This document shows, one piece after another, positions 9,201-17,868 of a stretch of 64,000 nucleotides of DNA (the stretch's first letter is position 1; each line of letters opens with the position of its first letter). A program made the position numbers and the translations under genes. Origin of the DNA: Cytophagales bacterium WSM2-2 (lineage in GTDB: Bacteria; Bacteroidota; Bacteroidia; Cytophagales; Cyclobacteriaceae); NCBI GenBank assembly GCA_015472025.1, contig BNHL01000001.1, positions 5,134,001 through 5,198,000 on the forward strand, given 5' to 3'. The notes beneath the pieces are model-generated. The model was not told where the DNA came from and did no database searches. It saw only the letters and a list, made by a program, of their open reading frames with translations.

Positions 9201-10194
9201 TCTCCGGTACGACTCCGTTCAGTTGAAAATAAATTCGAAGACGGTCACATTTATTCCATCCGACACGGGAACTTACGTTCTCCAGGTAAACAATGTATCT
9301 CCGGGGAATCTATCAATGCAGACAATCAGTTATCGAGGAACTCTTCCCGTGCTTTCACCACCCGTTACAGGATTGATGTTCAATTTATCCGCTTACCAGC
9401 AGAAGTACTACGACTACTTTGTCAACGCTAATAACTTTTACCTGGAAGACGGATTTTCAATTCAACCTTTTAGCACTTCCAATTCGAGTTTACAGAGCAC
9501 TCACTTTTATTTATCGAATAAAACCTATTCTGCCACCTTGCTCGTCCCTATCATTGTATCGGCAAGCAATTCGACATTTGTCTACGACGATGTTGCCATT
9601 ATGCAGCCCGGTGTAAGCGGTTCTGTATTTGGACAAAGCGCTTTTAACGACTACGTAATTGCGGAAGCGACAAAAGACGGGCTGAACTGGGCTCCCATCT
9701 CTAGTGGATACAATTCTTCTGTCAATGCTAACTGGCTTTCTACATTCAATGCATCCAAGTCAGGAAATGCATCTATGGCAGTAACTGAAAATTTTGATCT
9801 GAAAACAAATTTTCATGCCGGTGACACCCTTCTTGTAAGGTTCCGGTTATTCTCGAACAACGACAATACTACTGCCTGGGGTTGGTCTATCGACAATTTG
9901 TACATTCAGCAAGCACCCACCGAAATCGCTACGCAGCCGACTGATGTTACCGTTTACCCCAATCCTTCATCAGGCAAATTCACAATCAATTATTCTTTGT
10001 CTAAAGAATCACCGGTTTACGTCAACTTGTGGGACGCCACAGGACGAAACATCCTGTCTCAGGATTTGGGGATTCAACTTGAAGGACCCAATAGAGTGGA
10101 GATAAATCTTGAAGGAGTGGCAGACGGGGTTTATCTTGGGCGCCTGAAAACGAGTGTTGGTGACAAAATGCTCAAGATCGTGGTCAGAAAATAA
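6199..10194 (+). CDS. T9SS-secreted beta-propeller protein with VPS10/BNR-type repeats
   Basis: The 1331-residue protein opens with a signal sequence (MKKLATLTALFSLLLFFG). It carries at least ten Asp-box-like turns of the S/T-x-D-x-G-x-x-W type, among them KTTDAGSTW, STDGGSNW, SLDGGNTW, STDFGGSW and TTDMGQTW. These mark one or two sortilin/glycosidase-like propellers. The last 80 residues (VTVYPNPSSGKFTI ... MLKIVVRK) form a type A T9SS sorting domain, so it should cross the outer membrane and be anchored or released at the cell surface. Asp boxes are structural, so no enzymatic activity can be claimed. It is the third gene of an overlapping operon. Confidence 0.9.
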   Translation: MKKLATLTALFSLLLFFGAHFRNRNLDWDELFIEQEEGEYEEEHEDGPEEFVKYHQGIRTRSDEQKPGYPAHYQWTELQKAKEFSAARKSKSNARIEGSANGIVTFTERGPGNVPGRTRGLIVDPDDATHKTWYAGSAAGGVWKTTDAGSTWLWLTPTIPNMATACLAMAESNHNTIYAGTGEGFGLVDAVNGMGVIKTTNKGNTWTVLSSSFTFGSINRIMIDPSDDNNVFAAANSGIYHSTDGGSNWAKVYSGTVQDLRPTPGNFNILYGAEYGIGLIKSTDRGLNWVRSNGAMSPQGRVEIAVSPVKTDRIIASAQGTLSGGNSDLYLSDDGGVTWYLVNLTLANKTLNYLSSQGWYDNTVTFSPYNRDVVYVGGIGVYQITLGSPITSTTGNYSLNESGTTPFLSFVNFGASAYSGKLEIGSSATHDLVEVRFGPGLTQKAHRFLTPAGATSGVPDASYSYQDYVNVPFQVWNVTTQQQLMVSFRDQDRNGAFNLIEQNTTATDATQQGREYLYINNVPYSATTPNSSIAQTAGHLFQEMYFVWPVLTAGATWNPTSLPTSKLQILYSTLSKYSSTVKSVADVYADYDGINNSSFVHPDQHNIYPIKQNDNSQTYQLLLANDGGIFLSGISTSPGTTQGEWSMVGTGYNTSQFYGADKRPGAQEYLGGMQDNSTYYTPSGTVSSASTKFNTNIQLSGDGFEVLWHSLDRNKMIGGSQYNDFSRSLDGGNTWTSAISGLPLSGSGTDHSKFPFISKLANSKQAPDNIFTVGSGGVWRSTDFGGSWTLTPITQGWGLSSFTDVEVSRANPNIVWAGMGQSFSTTLFVSTNAGQTFSPVPNPVGYTLGNLSRIATHPTDPKTAYVLYSYAKTAKILKTTDMGQTWTDISGFGTGNVNTKGFPDVAVYSLYVRPDDTNIIWAGTEIGIVESLDGGASWAVLNEFPSLAVWDMKGQDKEIVIATHGRGIWTATLKKDQNGISKIIASGTSPQSKLKVVVNVPLRYDSVQLKINSKTVTFIPSDTGTYVLQVNNVSPGNLSMQTISYRGTLPVLSPPVTGLMFNLSAYQQKYYDYFVNANNFYLEDGFSIQPFSTSNSSLQSTHFYLSNKTYSATLLVPIIVSASNSTFVYDDVAIMQPGVSGSVFGQSAFNDYVIAEATKDGLNWAPISSGYNSSVNANWLSTFNASKSGNASMAVTENFDLKTNFHAGDTLLVRFRLFSNNDNTTAWGWSIDNLYIQQAPTEIATQPTDVTVYPNPSSGKFTINYSLSKESPVYVNLWDATGRNILSQDLGIQLEGPNRVEINLEGVADGVYLGRLKTSVGDKMLKIVVRK

Positions 10195-10201
10195 CCTTAC
10201 T

Positions 10202-10576
10202 ATGAACCAGAAATTTACATTGCTGACAGGTGCTATACTTGGAGCTCTTGGTGTTGGACTTGGTGCTTTTGGGGCACACGCACTCAAGAATATTCTAACT
10301 CAGAATGGCCGGTTAGAGACCTATGAGTTGGCCGTTCGCTATCAATTCTATCACGCTCTGGCCCTGTTAGTAATCGGACTTTTAATGGAAAAATTCGGGC
10401 ACTCCTCTATGCAATGGGCATCAATGTCGATGCTGGCTGGTGTAATTCTTTTCAGTGGCAGCCTTTACTTCTACTCATTGACTAACATTAAAGGATTTGC
10501 GATGGTGACTCCTATCGGCGGGCTTTTCCTGCTGGGGGGCTGGATTTTGTTTATCTACGCCCTCACCACTAAATAG
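10202..10576 (+). CDS. DUF423 family small membrane protein
   Basis: From the ATG at 10202 this is a 124-residue protein with four hydrophobic helices. The family signature GAFGAHALK is near residue 20, followed by YQFYHALALL and a glycine-rich TPIGGLFLLGGW near the C-terminus. It belongs to the DUF423 (YgdD-like) inner-membrane family, whose function is not established. I chose 10202 rather than an in-frame upstream start because the latter would overlap the end of the T9SS protein; the gap is 7 bp. Confidence 0.88.
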   Translation: MNQKFTLLTGAILGALGVGLGAFGAHALKNILTQNGRLETYELAVRYQFYHALALLVIGLLMEKFGHSSMQWASMSMLAGVILFSGSLYFYSLTNIKGFAMVTPIGGLFLLGGWILFIYALTTK

Positions 10577-10581
10577 ACTTC

Positions 10582-10974
10582 TTATTTCTTCTTTTCGAGC
10601 ACATTCGCTGAGAATGTAATTTGGCTTTTACCTGAAGTAACATTAGAGATGACTGTAGCTACTTTGTTTTGACGTCCAAATTTGTGAGCACTATCAAATT
10701 GTACTGTGATTTCTCCCTTGTCACCTGGCTTAATCGGGTCACGCGGCCAGCCCCTTGGTGTAGTGCAGCCGCAAGTTACTTCCACATTAGTGATGATCAG
10801 CGGTTCAGAACCCGCATTAGTGAACTTAAAAACATGTTCTACTTTTTCACCTTGAATGATATCTCCAAAATCGTGCGTGTCCTTATCCCATGATATGGTA
10901 GGTCCTGAAGTTTGAGCCAAGCCAAAAGATGCAGATAGCAAAACAAAGACTAAGGGTTTCAGGAACAGTTTCAT
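10582..10974 (-). CDS. DUF1573 domain exported protein
   Basis: From the ATG at 10974 the protein has 130 residues and a clear signal peptide (MKLFLKPLVFVLLSASFGLA). The mature part is one DUF1573 Ig-like (ASPM/SPD-2/Hydin-like) domain with the typical THDFGDI and NVEVTCGCTTP motifs. Such proteins are periplasmic or surface-bound in Bacteroidota and their function is unknown. The gene converges with the DUF423 gene (5 bp apart) and diverges from the Nudix gene at 11008. Confidence 0.9.
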   Translation of the reverse strand: MKLFLKPLVFVLLSASFGLAQTSGPTISWDKDTHDFGDIIQGEKVEHVFKFTNAGSEPLIITNVEVTCGCTTPRGWPRDPIKPGDKGEITVQFDSAHKFGRQNKVATVISNVTSGKSQITFSANVLEKKK

Positions 10975-11007
10975 ATTTTTAGCGCATACTTGAATTTTAA
11001 CGTAGAT

Positions 11008-11481
11008 ATGGAAAGTGAAGTTCAACGTTTTTACGGAAATCGTCTGCGTGTTCGCATTTGTGGTCTTTGCTTACACGATGAGAAGATTCTCATGGTCAAC
11101 CACAAAGGCCTTACCGCAGCCAATTTCTGGTCTCCGCCCGGTGGCGGGTTGAACTTTGGTGAGACCGCACAAGAGTGCCTGACACGGGAATTCGAAGAAG
11201 AAACCCGAATCAAAATCGATGTTAAGGAATTCTTATTCGCCTGTGAATTGATGCACCCACCTCTTCACGCTATTGAGTTGTTTTTTAAGGTTGACCCTTT
11301 GACACTCGAGGTCAGGAAGGGTGTTGACCCGGAACCTAATGCTCCCAAAATTATCAATGAGGTTTCGTTCGTTCACTGGAAAGAAATTACAATGTTTCCA
11401 AAAGACGAACTGCATGGAATTTTTCGATTCACCGATCATCCCTTAAAAGTTGTCGATTTGCGTGGGTATTTTAAGCTGTGA
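11008..11481 (+). CDS. Nudix hydrolase
   Basis: This is a 157-residue single-domain Nudix protein. The Nudix box is complete (GGLNFGETAQECLTREFEEE, about residues 47-66), with all the glutamates needed to bind Mg2+. It should hydrolyse a nucleoside-diphosphate-linked substrate; the substrate cannot be told from the sequence. I chose the ATG at 11008; an in-frame TTG at 10990 would add six residues. Confidence 0.9.
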   Translation: MESEVQRFYGNRLRVRICGLCLHDEKILMVNHKGLTAANFWSPPGGGLNFGETAQECLTREFEEETRIKIDVKEFLFACELMHPPLHAIELFFKVDPLTLEVRKGVDPEPNAPKIINEVSFVHWKEITMFPKDELHGIFRFTDHPLKVVDLRGYFKL

Positions 11482-11531
11482 CGCCATAAAAATATCTATA
11501 TTGCAATGATGAAATTTTAAACCTGGGAGCT

Positions 11532-12413
11532 TTGCAAGCGGTCACCGTTAACTACAAGCTGATCAAAAAAATCAAGGATGAACGCTTTGATGATGAACAA
11601 CTTCACGAGCAAAGCCTGATCATTCAAACAGGACCAAAGGATTTCCAAGTAGCAGTGATCGATTCCAATAACCGACTGATGTTATTGGAGGACTATGCGA
11701 TGGGAAATGTACAATCTCACAATGAGCTCCTGGCAGCGCTGAAGGACTTATTCGATTCACACGCCCTACTGAAGGCAGGATTCTGGAAAGAAGTAAAAAT
11801 CGGAATCAAGAATAATAAGTTTTGCCAGGTCCCCACTCCCTTGTTTGATGAATCTTTATCTAAAGACTACCTGAAGTTAAATGCCTCAGTTGATTTTTCG
11901 AAAGAGAGAGTTCTCCACTGCGGGAATCAAAAAAATGACGCCATTACTGTCTTTGCAATTCAGGAAGACCTGCATCAGTGGCTGAGTGATGTCTATCAAA
12001 ACACTACTCATAAATTTTACCATCAATCGTGCGCGTTGGTGGAAGGGGTATTATCTGTCGGAAAGTCCGGCAAAAATATTCTGTTCGTTTATGTAGATAG
12101 ATTCAAACTTCATGTGTTGTCTAGCGTTGGTGGGCGGCTCCTGTACTACAATCAGTTTCCGATCAATCAATTTCCAGACTATATCAAATACATCATGCTG
12201 GTACTGAAGGGTCTGAACATGAATCAACAGAACAGTGAGATTGTGCTCTGGGGATACATTGGTAAAAGTTCACCGCATTACCAGGAGTTCATCAAGTACA
12301 TTCGCAATGTCACTTTTGGCGGCCGACCAAGCTTTATCAAGTTTGGTTACATGTTTGATGAAGTTCAGGATCATCACTTCTTCGATTTATTCTCGCTCCA
12401 TCTTCTGAAATGA
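11532..12413 (+). CDS. DUF3822 family protein
   Basis: The 293-residue protein matches the DUF3822 family, a Bacteroidota group usually encoded beside coaD. It has an actin/HSP70-like two-lobed look (ILFVYVDRFKLHVLSS, then LVLKGLNMNQQNSEIVLWG), but no catalytic motif is visible. The start is apparently TTG at 11532, preceded by GGGAG, a purine-rich site unusual for this phylum. Its end overlaps coaD by 4 bp (ATGA), so the two are translationally coupled. Its role is unknown. Confidence 0.85.
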   Translation: MQAVTVNYKLIKKIKDERFDDEQLHEQSLIIQTGPKDFQVAVIDSNNRLMLLEDYAMGNVQSHNELLAALKDLFDSHALLKAGFWKEVKIGIKNNKFCQVPTPLFDESLSKDYLKLNASVDFSKERVLHCGNQKNDAITVFAIQEDLHQWLSDVYQNTTHKFYHQSCALVEGVLSVGKSGKNILFVYVDRFKLHVLSSVGGRLLYYNQFPINQFPDYIKYIMLVLKGLNMNQQNSEIVLWGYIGKSSPHYQEFIKYIRNVTFGGRPSFIKFGYMFDEVQDHHFFDLFSLHLLK

Positions 12414-12865
12414 AACGAATTGCTGTCTTCCCCGGTTCATTTGATCCATTCACTAAAGGGCATGAGGATATTGTCCTCCGGGGTCTGAATTTATTTGACG
12501 AGATCATTATTGCCATTGGGTATAACAGTGGAAAAAGCCAGCGTTATTTTCCGATTGACTTTATGATCGAGAAAATTAAGGAGACTTTTAAAAACCAGCC
12601 AACAGTCAGCGTGCAAACCTACGCGGAACTCACAGCCGAATTCGTGAAACGAAACGGCTCACGATACCTTCTTCGCGGCCTGCGCAATACCACAGATTTT
12701 GAATACGAAAACAGTATCGCCCAGGTAAACCGGCATTTGAACAACGAACTGGAATCTGTTTTTCTGATTACATCTCCGCAATTCGCATCCATCAACTCAT
12801 CGATTATTCGGGAGGTGCACCGCTACAAAGGTGATGTATCGGCTATGCTGCCATACAAACTCTAA
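12410..12865 (+). CDS. coaD: Phosphopantetheine adenylyltransferase
   Basis: The 151-residue enzyme catalyses the fourth step of coenzyme A synthesis, joining AMP to 4'-phosphopantetheine. It shows the nucleotidyltransferase signature GSFDPFTKGH (residues 9-18, TxGH-type ATP site), LLRGLRNTTDFEYE in the middle and NSSIIREV near the end. Length is normal for the family. It overlaps DUF3822 by 4 bp, and its 3' end overlaps the convergent Nudix gene by 4 bp. Confidence 0.97.
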   Translation: MKRIAVFPGSFDPFTKGHEDIVLRGLNLFDEIIIAIGYNSGKSQRYFPIDFMIEKIKETFKNQPTVSVQTYAELTAEFVKRNGSRYLLRGLRNTTDFEYENSIAQVNRHLNNELESVFLITSPQFASINSSIIREVHRYKGDVSAMLPYKL

Positions 12866-13542
12866 TACTTGATTTTTTCGCTTTTGTAATACTCCTCAAA
12901 AACAAACCGGATCGATTTGTAAGAGTTCTCCAGCGCATGGTAGACTTCTTTCTGAGTCATCCAACGAAGCTCTTCAATGTCCTCTTCAATGGCAGGTTTT
13001 ATTTTAGAATCGTCCACGAGGTCCATGATATACCAACGTGTCTTCTTGATCATGTTGTTTTTATTCATGGTGTAGGTGTGCCAGGTTGTGCATATCTTCT
13101 CTCCCAGCTTTACCTCCACGCCACATTCTTCTTTCACTTCGCGGACGGCCGTTTGCCTGTATTTCTCACCACTGTCCTTCTTACCTTTGGGGAGGTCCCA
13201 TTTTTTCATCCGGTAGATCATAAGAAACTTCTCCTTCTTACGAACCAAGCCTCCAGCTGCCTTCACCACCTTGAATTTCTTTTTGAGATAGCTTTTGAGG
13301 GCGCCATAGTCATTGATGGTGATACACAAGGAAATCAGGTTGATCGGCACCTTGGAATTGATCAAATCAAGGATCAGGTCCATATCCGCCACACTGGCAT
13401 TGTTCACCCAAACATGATTAATCAGCTTGGCCTTTGTTACCGGTTCACTTGCCGCATTGATGGCATGGTTAAAGTCACCCGCATCTGGCTTAGCGCCAGC
13501 TCTAAGAATCCTTACCGGAATGTCATTTATGAATAAATTCAT
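12862..13542 (-). CDS. Nudix hydrolase with an N-terminal extension
   Basis: The 226-residue protein has about 75 N-terminal residues of unknown function, then a Nudix domain with the box KWDLPKGKKDSGEKY / RQTAVREVKEECGVEV (about residues 118-148). The WDLPKGK start is typical of Nudix enzymes acting on (di)nucleoside polyphosphates, but the N-terminal region is more like a Bacteroidota-specific module. It converges with coaD. The upstream region (13543-13640) is shared with divergent pyrE. Confidence 0.88.
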   Translation of the reverse strand: MNLFINDIPVRILRAGAKPDAGDFNHAINAASEPVTKAKLINHVWVNNASVADMDLILDLINSKVPINLISLCITINDYGALKSYLKKKFKVVKAAGGLVRKKEKFLMIYRMKKWDLPKGKKDSGEKYRQTAVREVKEECGVEVKLGEKICTTWHTYTMNKNNMIKKTRWYIMDLVDDSKIKPAIEEDIEELRWMTQKEVYHALENSYKSIRFVFEEYYKSEKIKY

Positions 13543-13640
13543 AGCTCAACTATGGCGCAAAAAGTCAAAATATTTTCAATCAACCAACTGCGTGTAAGAA
13601 TAAAAGTCAAAATATTCCGTGAATCCTTATAATTTGCGCC

Positions 13641-14288
13641 ATGAGTTTTGTCACCATTGAAAATACCACTGCTGCTCAAGTCGCATCTATGCTATTGGAC
13701 ATCGGTGCCATCAAATTAAATCACAAAAATCCATTCACCTGGAGTTCAGGGTGGAAATCACCCGTTTATTGTGACAACCGGTTGGCCTTATCCTATCCGG
13801 AGATACGTTCGTTCGTAAAAGAGTCATTATCAGTCGTTGTACGGAAAAATTTTCCTCAAGCCGAATACATAGCTGGTGTTGCTACGGCAGGAATCCCGCA
13901 AGGTGCGCTCGTTGCCGATGTTCTGAAACTCCCATTCGTCTATGTTCGGCCCAAACCAAAAGAACACGGCATGGGTAATTTGATTGAAGGAAAAGTCGAT
14001 CCCGGAAAGAAGGCCGTGATGATTGAAGACTTGATCTCCACCGGAGGCAGTTCATTGAAAGCGGCACAGGCCATGCAGGATGCAGGCTTTAACGTTATCG
14101 GGATGGCTGCCATTTTTACTTATGGATTTGAGGTCGCTGAAAAAAGTTTTGCCGAAGCTAACATGCCGCTGACATGCCTGAGTGATTTTAATTATCTGCT
14201 CACGGAAGCTGTATCGAAAAAATACCTCGATGAAAATCAGCTTGCATATGTGAGGAGTTGGAGAACAGATCCCGTCAACTGGAAATAA
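13641..14288 (+). CDS. pyrE: Orotate phosphoribosyltransferase
   Basis: The 215-residue enzyme converts orotate and PRPP to orotidine 5'-phosphate in pyrimidine synthesis. It shows the substrate-binding SSGWKSPVYCDNR segment and the PRPP motif VMIEDLISTGGSS (about residues 126-138). KPKEHGMGN matches the flexible catalytic loop with its Lys and His. Length is normal. It is a single gene, 22 bp upstream of the DUF72 gene's possible first start. Confidence 0.96.
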   Translation: MSFVTIENTTAAQVASMLLDIGAIKLNHKNPFTWSSGWKSPVYCDNRLALSYPEIRSFVKESLSVVVRKNFPQAEYIAGVATAGIPQGALVADVLKLPFVYVRPKPKEHGMGNLIEGKVDPGKKAVMIEDLISTGGSSLKAAQAMQDAGFNVIGMAAIFTYGFEVAEKSFAEANMPLTCLSDFNYLLTEAVSKKYLDENQLAYVRSWRTDPVNWK

Positions 14289-14325
14289 AAGTTGAGTTGG
14301 TTACATCCTTTTGCTATTTTCGAAA

Positions 14326-15318
14326 ATGGATTTCGGGAAAGTAGCTCCAGAGGAAATTGAACAAATTGATTTTAAGCTTCCACCTGATCATCCCGGTACG
14401 GCAAGCGTCTTATCAGAAGCAAAACCAGGTAATTCAAAAATCTTTGTGGGCTGTGCCAAATGGGGGCGCAAAGATTGGATCGGAAAAATTTATCCATTCA
14501 AAACGAAAGAAGCCGATTTCCTGAGTCATTACTCAACGCATTTCAATTGTATCGAGTTGAATGCTACTTTCTACCGGATGCCCACATTCAAACAAACGGA
14601 AGCCTGGAGAAACAAAGTAGACGGTGATTTCAAGTTCTGTCCGAAATTCACGGATAATATCACCCATGTTAAACGGCTCAAAGATGTCAGGGAATTGACT
14701 GATCAGTTCATTGAAGGTATTTCTGGCTTTGGAAATACACTCGGGCACGTTTGGTTTATTCCACATCCACAGATGGGACCGAAAACGTTGGAGTTGCAAC
14801 AGGCTTTTATCGAGTCTATTCCAAAGGATATTTCTCTATTTGCGGAACAACGACATAAAGAATGGTATACCAATGCTGAAGCGTTTGACAAGCTCTTTAC
14901 CATCATGCAAAAGAATAAGACTGGTTCAATCATTACTGATGCCAGTGGCCGGAGAGATTGCGTCCATATGCGCCTGTCAACACCTGAAGCATTTATCCGG
15001 TTTGTGGGCAACGGCCTCCATCCTACCGACTATGTACGAATCGATGATTGGGTGCAACGAATTAAAAACTGGAGACTACAAGGAATTCAAACGGTGTATT
15101 TTTTCATGCATCAACACAATGAGCTTCATTCACCCGAGCTCTGTAAATACCTCATTCAGCAATTGAATAAACATTGTGGTACTACCGCGCATGAGCCAGA
15201 ATTTATAGAGGGAATGCTCCCGGAATCGGAAGAGAAACCCAAGTCAAAGACAAGAAAGGTCATAAGCAAGAGAAAAGACAGCACCAAAAATGATAGCGGC
15301 TTAACTCTCTTTTCGTAG
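14326..15318 (+). CDS. DUF72 family protein
   Basis: From the ATG at 14326 this 330-residue protein belongs to the DUF72 (YecE-like) TIM-barrel family. Motifs are KIFVGCAKWGRKDW, HFNCIELNATFYRMP, KFCPKFTDNITHVKRL and FAEQRHKEWY. The C-terminal 30 residues are Lys/Ser-rich (KPKSKTRKVISKRKDS) and probably disordered. The biochemical function of DUF72 is unknown. The TTG at 14311 is an alternative start. Its end overlaps the convergent permease gene by 18 bp. Confidence 0.9.
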   Translation: MDFGKVAPEEIEQIDFKLPPDHPGTASVLSEAKPGNSKIFVGCAKWGRKDWIGKIYPFKTKEADFLSHYSTHFNCIELNATFYRMPTFKQTEAWRNKVDGDFKFCPKFTDNITHVKRLKDVRELTDQFIEGISGFGNTLGHVWFIPHPQMGPKTLELQQAFIESIPKDISLFAEQRHKEWYTNAEAFDKLFTIMQKNKTGSIITDASGRRDCVHMRLSTPEAFIRFVGNGLHPTDYVRIDDWVQRIKNWRLQGIQTVYFFMHQHNELHSPELCKYLIQQLNKHCGTTAHEPEFIEGMLPESEEKPKSKTRKVISKRKDSTKNDSGLTLFS

Positions 15319-17868
15319 CGCTTGCAACGGAGACGTATTGATTACTTCCCTTGAATTAAGCCATCCGATCACGACCGTAAGTACAACTACACCGGCACTA
15401 ATGATGAAGAGCTCGGCATAGCTTGCAGCCAGCTCCACTTCGAAAAAGAATTTTGTTAGCAACCAACCGCCTCCCAAAGAAAGCACCAGGGCAGTTGCGG
15501 CACTGAAGAGTCCGAGGTAGCCATATTCGATCAGGGTGATGCGTACAATCTGACTCGTTCGCGCTCCAACGGTACGGAGAAGCACGTTTTCTTTGATCCT
15601 GACAAACTTACTATTGATAACGGCACCCGCAAGGACAACCAAGCCAGTAATGATGCTGAAGAACGCAAGAAAACGAACAACGAGAGCCACCTTTTCAAAT
15701 ATTTCATTCACGGTACTCAAAATCAATCTCAGATCAATCAGCGATACATTTGGAAAATTCTTCACCAGCTCCTGCTGGAATTTGGATGCCTTCTGTTTTT
15801 CATCTACTCTCGTTGTTGCTACCCAAATCTGAGGAGCGTTTTCCAATACTTTGGTAGGGAATACGAAAATGAAGTTGGGGGGATCTTTCGGCCAGTCTAC
15901 TTTACGTACACCACTGATGATCGTTTTCACAGGAATGCCCTGGACATCGAACTCGACCGAGTCCCCTACTTTAAGCCGGAGGGTCTCATCAATCCCTTCT
16001 GATATCGTTACATAAATTGAATCTTTTTTACCCGCATCAAAATGCTGCAATTTACCTTTTACCAATTCTTCTGAACTGGTGAGACTGTCACGGTAAGTAA
16101 TTCGATATTCGCGTGTTAGCATGCCATCGGGCATCCTGACTGTGTCCTTCCTGATTTGTTCTATCGTACGTCCCTTCAATTTACTCAAGCGACAAGTAAT
16201 GATGGGAACCAGCTGATTGAGCGGTAGGTTATTCTCCTTGATAAGACCCACCACTCCATCTTTCTGACTCGACTGGATATCAAAAAGGATTGTGTTCGAC
16301 CGATTTCTATTTCCCCTGAATTCAACCTGATTCAAAAGACTATGCTGGATAATATTTAATACCGAAATAATAAATGCTCCAAGTCCAATGGCCACCATGA
16401 GCATGCGCGTCTGATTGTTTGGCCTGAACAAATTCGACAATGCATGACGGAAAATGAATGACGCCCGAGAAGGAAAGAACTTTCGAATCATGTACAACAT
16501 ACCACTGGCCACTAACACAAGAAATCCCAGAGCTGCAGCAATTCCCGCAGAGAACATCAAACCAGAAACGATACTTTTAGTCTGATAAGCCGCAGCTGCT
16601 ATCGGAAAGACCACGATAAATGCGATTGCCGCGATCCGCGTCTTGGAAAAAATTCTCCCCGGCAGAAAATCGGCACGCAAAACTGTAAGTGGCGGAACAA
16701 ATCTTACGGACACCAAAGGCAGAACTGTAAATAGCACTGAAACGATAGCACCCGTTAGTATTCCTTCAACAATAGCGCGCCACGAAATAAAAAACTGAAT
16801 ATTACCTGGCAGGTATTCTTCGAACAGAACCGGGATCAATTGGTGAATGCCTGCACCGGTCGCAGCCCCGATCATACTTCCGATTATACCGAGCGTAAAC
16901 ACCTGGATGAAGTAGATATTGAACGCCTGCCATCCTGTAGAGCCAACGCATCGAAGCATGGCAACTTCATCACGTTTTTCACGGGCATAAATGTGAACTG
17001 AGCTTGCTACGCCAATGCATCCAAGTATCAGGGCAACGAATGCCAGTAATGAAAAGAACTGATAAACCGCACGAAAGCTCCTGCCTAGATTTGCTTTCCT
17101 GCGCTCGACAGTCTCAATGGAATTGCCAAGGCGTTTGGCAATCGGTCTTATTTTTTCGTGGAATGCCTTTGTTGCCTTTTCGGAAACAGTTTTAATATAA
17201 ATACTGTAACCCACACGACTTCCGTACTGGATCAATCCTGTGGAATCGAGCGATGACATCGATATGTAAACTGCAGGCGCTATTGTTGAGGTCAGCCCTC
17301 CTCCTCCCGGAATTTTCGAAACTACACCTGAAACCAAAAACTTCTTGGTCCCCACTTTGATTGAGTCTCCGGGCAGAACTCCAAACTGGACTGCGAGTGA
17401 CTCATCCAGCATCAGGTAATCCCCGTGTTGAGTCTTTTGGTAGGCATCAGCTGGTTTAGTGATCATCTTTCCATAGAATGGAAACTCACCTTCAAGTCCG
17501 GTAACTTTTACTAATCGTGAATTACCAGAGCTCATAAACAACACCATCGATGCCATATCCGCATCGCGGGCTATTTTTACATTCGAGCTATCGAGCACTT
17601 TGTTCCATGCCGAATCGAATTTCTTATTTCCATTAATGACAAGATCCGCTCCCAGCAACTCCTTGGCATTGCGGTCAAGTTCATCCTGGAATGAGTAATT
17701 GAGTGAACTGATAGCGACCACGGCAGCAATCCCCGTGATCAAAGATGCCATGAACAAAGCTAACCTGGAGAAATTGTGCCGCGCATCACGCCACGCCATC
17801 TTCCAAACCCAGCCATCACGGAAGATACCTCTGGTCTTTCGCTTCAACTTGATAATATACTCGATCAT
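15301..17868 (-). CDS. ABC transporter permease with two FtsX domains (YbbP-like)
   Basis: The 855-residue inner-membrane protein has an N-terminal helix (SRLALFMASLITGIAAVVAI), a periplasmic domain and a first FtsX domain (helices about 265-410, with ARKRDEVAMLR-type sequence before GSTGWQAFNI). A second periplasmic domain and a C-terminal FtsX domain (NVLLRTVGARTSQIVRI) follow. This matches the YbbP group. Its start overlaps the stop of the ATPase gene by 4 bp, so the two form one exporter. Substrates of this group are not well established; lipid or lipoprotein handling is often suggested. Confidence 0.93.
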   Translation of the reverse strand: MIEYIIKLKRKTRGIFRDGWVWKMAWRDARHNFSRLALFMASLITGIAAVVAISSLNYSFQDELDRNAKELLGADLVINGNKKFDSAWNKVLDSSNVKIARDADMASMVLFMSSGNSRLVKVTGLEGEFPFYGKMITKPADAYQKTQHGDYLMLDESLAVQFGVLPGDSIKVGTKKFLVSGVVSKIPGGGGLTSTIAPAVYISMSSLDSTGLIQYGSRVGYSIYIKTVSEKATKAFHEKIRPIAKRLGNSIETVERRKANLGRSFRAVYQFFSLLAFVALILGCIGVASSVHIYAREKRDEVAMLRCVGSTGWQAFNIYFIQVFTLGIIGSMIGAATGAGIHQLIPVLFEEYLPGNIQFFISWRAIVEGILTGAIVSVLFTVLPLVSVRFVPPLTVLRADFLPGRIFSKTRIAAIAFIVVFPIAAAAYQTKSIVSGLMFSAGIAAALGFLVLVASGMLYMIRKFFPSRASFIFRHALSNLFRPNNQTRMLMVAIGLGAFIISVLNIIQHSLLNQVEFRGNRNRSNTILFDIQSSQKDGVVGLIKENNLPLNQLVPIITCRLSKLKGRTIEQIRKDTVRMPDGMLTREYRITYRDSLTSSEELVKGKLQHFDAGKKDSIYVTISEGIDETLRLKVGDSVEFDVQGIPVKTIISGVRKVDWPKDPPNFIFVFPTKVLENAPQIWVATTRVDEKQKASKFQQELVKNFPNVSLIDLRLILSTVNEIFEKVALVVRFLAFFSIITGLVVLAGAVINSKFVRIKENVLLRTVGARTSQIVRITLIEYGYLGLFSAATALVLSLGGGWLLTKFFFEVELAASYAELFIISAGVVVLTVVIGWLNSREVINTSPLQALRKES

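Noticed and set aside
12937..13536. Plus-strand open frame of 199 residues opposite the second Nudix gene
   Set aside because: Fully antisense to a gene with an intact Nudix box; the translation has no recognisable domain.
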